NCBI GenBank assembly: GCA_025774865.1
Contig: JALGZO010000566.1
Coordinates: 1-7,417, forward strand
Origin: a bacterium
GTDB taxonomy: Bacteria; ARS69
Length of the DNA stretch: 7,417 nt
Reading direction: 5' to 3'
Shown here: positions 1 through 6,128 of the stretch, one piece after another
How the letters are laid out: each line of letters begins with the position of its first letter
How positions within the stretch are numbered: the stretch's first letter is position 1
Translations under genes and position numbers: made by a program
Notes under the pieces: model-generated
Databases searched by the model: none
What the model was told of the DNA's origin: nothing
Seen by the model: the letters and a program-made list of their open reading frames with translations, nothing else

Positions 1-1
1 G

Positions 2-1129
2 AACCTCGGTGCGCTGATCGCGGAGGGAAGTCGCACGGATCTCGAATCGATGATCCCGACCAAGAGCCCCGCACTGTGGACGACGTTGGTGACCGGCAAG
101 GAGTTCGCGAAGCACGGCATCGACGACTTCACGATGGTCACGCGTGAGGACGGCACCGAGAACGAGCGCGTGATGCACATGACGTCCAATCTGCGAAAGA
201 CCAAGGCGCTCTGGAACATTCTCGGGGACGAGGCCTCCGGCTCGGCGTTCATCGGATGGTGGGTCAGTTGGCCGGCCGAGAAGGTCAATGGCGTCATCGT
301 TTCGAGTCACGTCCCGCTGGAGCAGACGGGCGGCAAGGGCGCACCGACGAAGGGCACGCTCGTGGAGGGTGTCGCCGGCATGACGTGGCCGCCCGAGCTC
401 TTCGCTGAGCTCGTGCCCCTCGTCCGCTCGGCCGAGTCGGTGACGTACGAGGAGGCGAGGCGCTTCATGGAGATCGAACCCGATGAGCTCGATCGCGACA
501 TCGTCGAAGGTTTTCGCTGGGCGTTCGCCGCCGATGAAACGTACCGCGCGGTGACGAAGTTCGTGCTTGCCCGGGAGCCCGAGCTCGACTTGTACGGAAT
601 CTACTTCAACGGCATCGACGTCGTCGGTCACCGCTACTGGAAGTACCTCGAACCAGCGGCCTACCCGCCGTTCCCGCGGCAGGAGATTCCGCGCTTCGAC
701 CAGGTGATCCGCCGCTACTACGAGTACACCGACGAGCTGATCGGGGAGGTCCTCTCGGCGCGCCGGCCCGGCGACACGATCTTGCTCGTGTCCGACCACG
801 GGTTCCACGCGCGCGGTCACAAGGACGGACCGGCCGGCGTGCTCGTGGCGGCGGGCACGAACGTGGCGAAGGGTGCACCGTTCCCGTCCCCACCACCGCG
901 GCTCGTCGACGTCACCCCCACGATCCTCGCGCTTCTCGGGTTGCCCGGCGCGAAGGACATGGACGGCCGCGTCCTCGATGAGCTCTTCACTGAGGCATGG
1001 CGGAGGGGACGCCCGAACGACGAGATCGACACCTACGACACGGACGACTGGCGCGAGCAGTCGCCGTTGGCATCCGATGTGGACGAAGAGCTGATGCGAC
1101 GCCTCAAGACTCTGGGGTACCTCGAATGA
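2..1129 (+). CDS. Type I phosphodiesterase / nucleotide pyrophosphatase family protein (5' end off window)
   Basis: Alkaline-phosphatase-superfamily hydrolase of the type I phosphodiesterase class, expected to cleave phosphate mono- or diesters using two metal ions. The frame is open to the left edge, and residues before the first ATG (position 50) already match the family, so that ATG is internal. 375 residues are visible. The N-terminal metal-binding DG motif and any signal peptide, roughly 50 residues judging by the next gene, are missing. Counting from the first full codon, the putative nucleophile is Ser22 in KSPALWTTLVTGK, followed by KHGI. Metal-site motifs are GIDVVGHRYW (204-213) and SDHGF with a later GH (264-273). 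Residues 85-97 hold the block GWWVSWPAEKVNG, shared with the next gene. The C-terminus is LKTLGYLE. It overlaps the next gene by four bases (ATGA), so the two are probably translationally coupled. Substrate unknown. Confidence 0.88.
   Translation, partial: NLGALIAEGSRTDLESMIPTKSPALWTTLVTGKEFAKHGIDDFTMVTREDGTENERVMHMTSNLRKTKALWNILGDEASGSAFIGWWVSWPAEKVNGVIVSSHVPLEQTGGKGAPTKGTLVEGVAGMTWPPELFAELVPLVRSAESVTYEEARRFMEIEPDELDRDIVEGFRWAFAADETYRAVTKFVLAREPELDLYGIYFNGIDVVGHRYWKYLEPAAYPPFPRQEIPRFDQVIRRYYEYTDELIGEVLSARRPGDTILLVSDHGFHARGHKDGPAGVLVAAGTNVAKGAPFPSPPPRLVDVTPTILALLGLPGAKDMDGRVLDELFTEAWRRGRPNDEIDTYDTDDWREQSPLASDVDEELMRRLKTLGYLE
1114..1117 (+). promoter_or_regulatory. Probable ribosome binding site for the gene starting at 1126
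   Basis: A GGGG run lies 8 bases before the ATG at 1126, inside the Leu-Gly-Tyr codons at the end of the upstream gene. It is the only Shine-Dalgarno-like stretch near this start. It supports choosing 1126 over an in-frame ATG at 997, which lies deep inside the upstream gene. Weak match, inferred from position. Confidence 0.4.
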
Positions 1130-2437
1130 AAGCACTCGGCGCCCCGGCGATCATTCTCACCCTGGTCGCGGCCTGCGCCGCTCCTCCCACGCCGCCAACT
1201 CCCCCCGCCACGACGCTCATCGGGCTGGACGGAGCGGACTGGCGCAACGCGCTCCCGCTCATGCGGCAGGGCCGGCTCCCCGTTCTTGCGGCGATGCGCC
1301 GGGCGGGCACCTCGGGCATCATGCTGGCGAACCCCGACTACCGCTGGTCGCCGGTCCTCTGGACGACGATTGCGACGGGCAAGCTGCCGGTCAAGCACGG
1401 AGTCACGAGCTTCATGGTGTACAACCCCGGCCCCGGCAAGAGCATTCCGACGCCGTCGACCACCCGCCGGTGTCGCGCGCTCTGGAACTTGTTCACCGAA
1501 CGGGACCGGACGGTGGGATTCGTGGGCTGGTGGGTGACCTGGCCGGCCGAGAAGGTGAACGGCTTCATGGTGTCCGATCACTTTTCGATCACGCGTTTCA
1601 AGCTCGATCGGAAACTCGAGGGCGTGCGGAACGACAAGTTCTACGAGCGCCAGACCTTTCCTGAAGATCTCCACCAGGAGATCGCCGATCTCAAGTACTC
1701 GCGGACCCGAGTCGACCGAGACGACCTCGCGCGATTTGCGAACCTCGGAGCCGACTTCGAGTGGGCGGAGAAGTTCAAAGTTCGAGAAGGTCAGCGAATT
1801 CGCGATCGCTCACTCGGTGGATCGCACCCACCTGGGCACCGGCGCCAAGCTCCTCCAGGAGCGCAGGCCGGACCTCTTCGGGATCTTCTTCCAGGGGATC
1901 GACATCATGCAGCACTTCACCTGGGAGTTCATGGATCCGCTGGGCACGGGCACCGGACCTACGATCGCGGAACGCGCTCGCTGGGGGCAGGCCATCGAGC
2001 GGTACTACGCGTTTGCGGACGAGCTCGTCGGGGCCCTCGTCGAGGCGGGCGGCAGTGAGCGCGGCGTCCTGATCGTCTCCGACCACGGTTTTCAACCGGA
2101 CACCCTGCGCTGGGAGAAGAAGGGAATCTCGGGCGAGCACCGGCGGCAATCGTTCTTCCTGTACGCCGGTCCCGGCATCGAGCGGGGCAAGCGGATCGAC
2201 GACTTCGACGCGGTCGACGCCACTCCGACGATCCTCGCCTACCACGGTCTCCCCGTGGCCCACGACATGGACGGCGAGCCGTGCCTCGATGCGCACACCG
2301 CGAAGTGGCGGGAGCACCACCCGATCGAGTGGATCGAGACGTACGAGATCGGCGATTGGGATCGCGGCGATCTACCGGCCGAGTCGCTGAGCGAGGACCT
2401 GGAGGAACGCATCCGGGCACTCGGTTACATCGACTGA
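1126..2437 (+). CDS. Type I phosphodiesterase / nucleotide pyrophosphatase family lipoprotein, frameshifted
   Basis: Tandem paralogue of the upstream gene. As sequenced, the frame starting at 1126 runs on to 2058 with an unrelated tail, while the family-matching C-terminal half is in the next frame, ending at 2437. Dropping one A at 1777-1779 restores a 436-residue protein. The N-terminus MKALGAPAIILTLVAAC is a lipoprotein signal with Cys17 as the lipidation site, followed by a Pro/Thr-rich spacer. Corrected positions: metal motif LDGADW around Asp35; putative nucleophile Ser75 in WSPVLWTTIATGK; GWWVTWPAEKVNG at 134-146; GIDIMQH at 257-263; SDHGF at 318-322; distal His338 in SGEH; tail IRALGYID. 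Every core motif of the fold survives on one side or the other of the break. That suits a recent mutation or a sequencing/assembly error better than an old pseudogene. The start is chosen because it gives the lipobox and the ATGA overlap. Substrate unknown. Confidence 0.85.
1777..1779 (+). other. Apparent +1-base frameshift in an AAA run
   Basis: The local sequence AAGTTCAAAGTTCGAGAAG reads K-F-K-V-R-E in the upstream frame. With one A removed it reads K-F-K-F-E-K-V-S and joins directly to the family-like downstream frame. Family resemblance to the upstream paralogue ends in one frame and resumes in the other between about 1770 and 1830. The exact base is inferred. Confidence 0.7.
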
Positions 2438-2442
2438 GGGAG
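2436..2442 (+). promoter_or_regulatory. Ribosome binding site for the sulfatase-fold gene at 2448
   Basis: GAGGGAG begins inside the TGA stop of the preceding gene and lies 5 bases before the ATG at 2448. This is good Shine-Dalgarno complementarity at a normal distance, and it fixes the start. Its overlap with the stop codon suggests reinitiation by ribosomes finishing the upstream frame. Confidence 0.65.
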
Positions 2443-2447
2443 CGCGG

Positions 2448-3848
2448 ATGGACTCACCCCCGAGACGCCGGGTCGTGCTGCTCACGACGTCGATCCTGGT
2501 CGGTATGGCCGGGTTCGCCGTGGCGCGCTGCTCGTCCGAGGGCGACCGAGAGTCGTCTTCCCCCGCGCTGCTCCTCGTGACGCTCGATACGTTTCGCGCC
2601 GACTATCTCGGGAGCGCAGGTCACCCCCGGATCCGGACGCCCTGGCTCGACCGGCTCGCGCGCCGGGGTATCCACTGGACGGAGGCGGTCTCCGCCATCC
2701 CCCTGACGACGCCGTCGCACGCGACGATCCTCTCCGGTCGCTCACCCCGCTCGCACGGCCTCCTCAAGAACCGCATGCGGCTCCCGGACGCCGTCCGGAC
2801 CCTGCCCCAGCATCTCGGCGAAGCCGGCTACCGCACGGGGGCGGTGGTCTCGAGCCGGCTCGTGCTCGGCCCCGAGTTCGGGCTCGACCGCGGCTTCGAC
2901 GCGTACGAGATCGTCGACCCCGAGGGGCGACCGGCCTCCGGCGAAGGTGCCTTCGCGACCGCGGCGGCCCGCGCGTGGATGGCCCGAGCGGGAGGATCTC
3001 ACTCCTTTCTCTGGGTTCACTACTTCGACGCGCACCTTCCCTACCTCCCCCCGAAGCCGTGGGACCGCCTTTACCTCGCGGACCCGGACGCGGTGGGGCG
3101 CGCGCGGGCGCACGACCTGCAAGCGTCCATGCGGGACGAAGGAGACATCGACCGGGAGCTCGTCGCGGCGCAGACCGCCCTGTACGCGTCCGAGGTCTCC
3201 TTCCTCGATCATTGCGTCGGCGAGCTCGTGAAACAGGCAGCGCCAGCCGCGACGCCGACGACATTCCTCGTCACCGCCGATCACGGCGAGGGGCTTTACG
3301 AACACGACCGTTACTTTGGCCACGACATTCTCCTCTACGAGACGTCGTTACGTGTTCCGTTGATCGTGTCGTCGGTCGGCGGCGATCCCACGTCGCGCGC
3401 GGTCGGCGGCAAGCTGGTCCGAGAGCCCGCGCGAACGGTCGACATCGCGCCGACATTCGCGGGACTCGCCGGCGTTTCGGGGGCCAGCTTCGAGGGGCGC
3501 GACCTCCTGAGAGATCCGCCGCCCACCGGCGACGCGCTGCAATTCGTGGCGGAGACGCATCCCTCCCGGGACAAGGCGACCCCCACCTACGCTCTCCGAA
3601 CGATGAGTCACAAGGTCGTGTGGGAGCCACGCGCCCGAAGACGCGAGCTCTACGATCTGGCGCTCGATCCCGGCGAGCGAAACGATCTATCGGACGATCC
3701 GCCTCGTCACCTCGAGGTGCTCGCCGAAGACCTGGAGCGCGATCGCCGGGTCCGTCCCGTCGGCACGCCGAGGACCATCGACGAAATGGGAGGCGGCGTG
3801 ACCGAGGACGTGCGCGAGGCGTTGCGCAGCCTGGGATACGCCGATTGA
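2448..3848 (+). CDS. Sulfatase-fold hydrolase/transferase (PF00884-like), exported
   Basis: 466-residue alkaline-phosphatase-superfamily protein of the sulfatase branch. Residues 1-28 are an export signal: Pro-Arg-Arg-Arg, a hydrophobic stretch, then Cys28. The RRRVV could be a weak twin-arginine motif. Cys28 is preceded by Arg, so it is a poor lipobox. Core motifs: VTLDTFRAD with metal ligand Asp47; LTTPSHATILSGR with Thr87 at the nucleophile position and HG at 103-104; WVHYFDAHLPY (189-199); TADHGEG with Asp278/His279; and FGHD with His292. The tail is LRSLGYAD. True sulfatases need Cys or Ser there to make formylglycine. Thr instead resembles LtaS-type phosphotransferases and related phosphoesterases, so annotation as a sulfatase would overreach. 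It sits 10 bases after the preceding gene and overlaps the next by four bases. Substrate unknown. Confidence 0.9.
   Translation: MDSPPRRRVVLLTTSILVGMAGFAVARCSSEGDRESSSPALLLVTLDTFRADYLGSAGHPRIRTPWLDRLARRGIHWTEAVSAIPLTTPSHATILSGRSPRSHGLLKNRMRLPDAVRTLPQHLGEAGYRTGAVVSSRLVLGPEFGLDRGFDAYEIVDPEGRPASGEGAFATAAARAWMARAGGSHSFLWVHYFDAHLPYLPPKPWDRLYLADPDAVGRARAHDLQASMRDEGDIDRELVAAQTALYASEVSFLDHCVGELVKQAAPAATPTTFLVTADHGEGLYEHDRYFGHDILLYETSLRVPLIVSSVGGDPTSRAVGGKLVREPARTVDIAPTFAGLAGVSGASFEGRDLLRDPPPTGDALQFVAETHPSRDKATPTYALRTMSHKVVWEPRARRRELYDLALDPGERNDLSDDPPRHLEVLAEDLERDRRVRPVGTPRTIDEMGGGVTEDVREALRSLGYAD
3833..3836 (+). promoter_or_regulatory. Possible ribosome binding site for the TTG start at 3845
   Basis: GGGA lies 8 bases before the TTG at 3845, inside the Leu-Gly-Tyr codons at the end of the upstream gene. 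This is the same geometry as the site before 1126. Weak on its own. A stronger GGAGGA lies at 3923-3928, only 3 bases before an in-frame ATG at 3932. Confidence 0.35.
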
Positions 3849-5086
3849 CCCGCCGGACCTGGCTCGCCGTGGCCGCTCTCTCCGTAAGTTCGTGTGTCGG
3901 GCCGTCCGAGCGCCCTTCGGGCGGAGGACGCATGTTCGTCCTTCTGACGATCGACACGCTGCGCGCCGATCACCTGGGGGCGTATGGCTACCCTCGAGGC
4001 ACGAGCCCCGCACTCGATCGCTTCGCCGCGCAGGCGGTCACGTTCACCGATTGCGTGTCGGTCTCGTCCTGGACGATGCCCGCGATGGGCACGCTGGCGA
4101 CCGGGCTCCGTCCGAACGAGCACGGAATGATCTACTGGCACCTCCCTCTCGCGGACGTGCCCGAGACCATGGCTGAAGTTCTGGAGAACGCCGGCGTCAC
4201 GACCTCGTTCTTCGGAAATCCGATTCCCCGGCTGCCCGGGCTGGATCGCGGGTTCAGCCGGTGGGAGATCTTCGAAGGGGACGACGCGGCGGCCCTGGCC
4301 GCCGCCCTCGACTGGCTGCAGGAGACCGACGGTCGAGATCGCTTCCTGTGGCTCCATCTTCTGTCGCCCCACGCGCCCTACGATCCACGTCCGGGCACCG
4401 TGCGCGCGGGTGACGGTCACGAGAGAACGGACCGGTACGATGCCGAGATTCGAACGACGGATCTGTACGTAGACGAGTTGCTCGCCCGGCTCGACGGCGG
4501 AGCCGCGGTCGTCGTGACCGCCGATCATGGCGAGACGCTCGACGAGCGGAGCGAGCTCAGTTACGACCACGGCAAGTTCCTGTTCGAGGAACTCGTGCAG
4601 ATCCCCTGCTTCGCGCGGATCCCAGGCGGGGCGGCGGGAATCGACCGGGACATCGTGCGGCTCGCCGATGTGGTGCCAACCGCGTGCGACTGGTTCGGCG
4701 TCGAGCCTCCGCTGGGATCCTACGGGACCTCGCTGCTTCCGCGGCTCCACGGAGCTCGCCAGGAGACGGCCGGTCCGACGTTCGCGTTCGTGGTGGAGGA
4801 CGAGCCGCCGGCCGCGAAGGACCGCCGATGGTCGGTACGCGGTGACGGGATGAAGGCGGTCTTCAACCTGGATCGCGGTTCCGTCCGCCTCTTCGATCTG
4901 CGCGAGGATCCCGGCGAGACGGTGGACGTGGCGGCCCGGTTCCCGGAGGAGGTGGCCCGCCGAAGGGCCGCGCTCGAACAATGGCTGGAGAGGATGCCGA
5001 CGCCGAGGATTCCGTTCGGCCAGCGGTTCACCCCCGACGAGCTCGATCGACTCCAAAGCCTGGGCTATCTGGGCGGCGCGAGGTGA
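3845..5086 (+). CDS. Sulfatase-fold lipoprotein (PF00884-like), TTG start
   Basis: 413-residue sulfatase-branch protein of the alkaline phosphatase superfamily. The start is TTG, overlapping the upstream stop as TTGA. It gives TRRTWLAVAALSVSSC, an RR motif plus a lipobox with Cys17, so a lipoprotein possibly exported by Tat. An ATG at 3932 with a nearby GGAGGA would start at residue 30 and lose the whole signal, so I prefer TTG. The frame stays open far upstream inside the preceding gene, but that part is not real coding. Motifs: LTIDTLRAD with Asp37; SSWTMPAMGTLATG with Thr77 at the nucleophile position and HG at 93-94; LSPHAPY around His176; TADHGE with Asp227/His228; and YDHGK with His242. 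The C-terminus is LQSLGYLGGAR. As in the preceding gene, Thr argues against a formylglycine sulfatase. Its last 59 bases overlap the convergent epimerase gene. Substrate unknown. Confidence 0.88.
   Translation: MTRRTWLAVAALSVSSCVGPSERPSGGGRMFVLLTIDTLRADHLGAYGYPRGTSPALDRFAAQAVTFTDCVSVSSWTMPAMGTLATGLRPNEHGMIYWHLPLADVPETMAEVLENAGVTTSFFGNPIPRLPGLDRGFSRWEIFEGDDAAALAAALDWLQETDGRDRFLWLHLLSPHAPYDPRPGTVRAGDGHERTDRYDAEIRTTDLYVDELLARLDGGAAVVVTADHGETLDERSELSYDHGKFLFEELVQIPCFARIPGGAAGIDRDIVRLADVVPTACDWFGVEPPLGSYGTSLLPRLHGARQETAGPTFAFVVEDEPPAAKDRRWSVRGDGMKAVFNLDRGSVRLFDLREDPGETVDVAARFPEEVARRRAALEQWLERMPTPRIPFGQRFTPDELDRLQSLGYLGGAR
5028..5086. other. Convergent antisense overlap of two coding regions
   Basis: The plus-strand sulfatase-fold gene stops at 5084-5086 and the minus-strand epimerase gene stops at 5030-5028, so 59 bases code on both strands. 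The plus strand encodes the conserved LGY tail here. The minus strand encodes an Arg- and Pro-rich tail beyond the conserved epimerase domain, which suggests the epimerase frame was extended into its neighbour. No intrinsic terminator with a T-run is visible. Confidence 0.8.
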
Positions 5087-6128
5087 GGGGCTTCACCACC
5101 AGCACGACGTCTTGGAACGCCGCGTAGCCGATGCGGATCGCGAGGTCGAACGGACCGCCGAGGTAGGATTCCCACCGGTTCGCGAACTTCTCCAGGCGGC
5201 GATCTCCGGTGATCGCGTGCACCACACGAAGCATGTCGATGTGCAGGCGATGGTAAAGCGGGCTCGCGAGCGTGAAGTGATTCGTCAAGGTCCGCCGCCC
5301 GCTCAAACTGTAGCGCGACCAGTAGCCGGTATCATACCGGGAGAGACTGCCGCGGAGCGCTTCGAGCCCGGATTCGAACAGATCGCGAGCGTCGCCGGAG
5401 CCCGTGACTCGAAAGTAATCGTGAATCCCCAGTAGCGCGTAGACGTGACCGTTCAGGATGTGCGTCGGCGGGGAGCTCGGCACTTCCTCGTAGAACGCGC
5501 CGCCCGCCCCGTCGGGCGCTCGGACGCCGCCTTCCTCGATCGTGGTCGCGAAACTCCGGAGCGCCCGCGCCGCGGCCTCCCGATACGGATCGCTTCCGGT
5601 CTCCTGGTGCATCCGCGTCAAGAGCGAGATCGAGATTCCCTGCGCGAGACTCGAGGCCCACGGCCCGCGGACCTGGTGTTCGCCCCCCAGATCATACCGG
5701 TGCAGCCAGACGCCGACGCCGCGGTCGTCGACCGTCTGATTCTCCACGAGCCAGTCCGCTTGCTTCGTCGCGGCCTCGAGGTGTCGGGAGTCCTTCGTGT
5801 CGAGCCACAGGTCCCAGCTGCCCAGCCCGTATTGGTTGATCGCGCTGAGGACATACTGCCGCCCGCGCTTTCCGATCGTCGGCTTCTTCTCGAAGTTGAT
5901 CACCCGCACGCCTCGGTCGTCGAGCTCGGCGAAATCGCCGGGACTCACGGAGTTCGGGAAGTAGTAGTGACCGAGCTTCTCGGCGCGAAAGTCGGACCAG
6001 ACTACCTTGGACGTGGAGTGTTTCCGACGCAGAACGGCGGCTCCGCCGAGCCAGCGAACCGCGACCACGACGACTACGAGGAGAAGCGCCGCGAGGATCA
6101 ACACACTACCGCCCACGGCGCCGCGCAA
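5028..6128 (-). CDS. Membrane-anchored D-glucuronyl C5-epimerase family protein
   Basis: Homologous to the C-terminal domain of heparosan D-glucuronyl C5-epimerase (PF06662), which turns D-glucuronate into L-iduronate in a polymer. Numbered from the TTG at 6128 (366 residues): a membrane segment at about 8-24, a positive stretch (R34-R35-K36), then the alpha-barrel domain. Blocks resembling the animal enzyme are WASSLAQGISIS (157-168), YEEVP..P..ILNG (213-227), YDTG...RYSL (265-275), YHRLHI (292-297) and FANRWESYL (315-323). From memory of the human enzyme, Tyr273 and Tyr292 match two catalytic tyrosines, Glu215 matches the neighbouring Glu, and the third Tyr is Val216 here. GTG at 6116 or GTG at 6104 are equally possible starts; the latter begins one base after the tatC stop. 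It is the last gene of the minus-strand unit. The substrate could be any uronic-acid glycan. Confidence 0.85.
   Translation of the reverse strand: MRGAVGGSVLILAALLLVVVVVAVRWLGGAAVLRRKHSTSKVVWSDFRAEKLGHYYFPNSVSPGDFAELDDRGVRVINFEKKPTIGKRGRQYVLSAINQYGLGSWDLWLDTKDSRHLEAATKQADWLVENQTVDDRGVGVWLHRYDLGGEHQVRGPWASSLAQGISISLLTRMHQETGSDPYREAAARALRSFATTIEEGGVRAPDGAGGAFYEEVPSSPPTHILNGHVYALLGIHDYFRVTGSGDARDLFESGLEALRGSLSRYDTGYWSRYSLSGRRTLTNHFTLASPLYHRLHIDMLRVVHAITGDRRLEKFANRWESYLGGPFDLAIRIGYAAFQDVVLVVKPLTSRRPDSPGFGVDRARRG

Noticed and set aside
2975-3844. Upstream extension of the fourth plus-strand frame, giving a 703-residue protein
   Set aside because: The extension overlaps the well-conserved preceding gene in another frame and is Arg-rich, low-complexity shadow sequence. 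A lipoprotein signal begins exactly at 3845.
3707-5056. Long (449-residue) open frame antisense to the fourth plus-strand gene
   Set aside because: Open because of high GC content. The composition is Arg-rich with no recognisable motif, and the opposite strand has clear catalytic motifs throughout.
2448-5086. Calling the two sulfatase-fold genes arylsulfatases
   Set aside because: The CxPSR signature reads TTPSH and TMPAM. No Cys or Ser is available for formylglycine, so sulfatase activity is not supported.
5082-5097. Small hairpin GGTGA-N6-TCACC at the stop of the fourth plus-strand gene, considered as a terminator
   Set aside because: Only a 5-6 base stem, no T-run after it on either strand, and it lies within epimerase coding sequence.
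5326-5340. Perfect inverted repeat CCGGTATCATACCGG
   Set aside because: It lies inside conserved epimerase codons (Arg-Tyr-Asp-Thr-Gly). The half CGGTATGAT recurs near 5692-5700, where Arg-Tyr-Asp is also encoded. Codon use explains it better than an operator.
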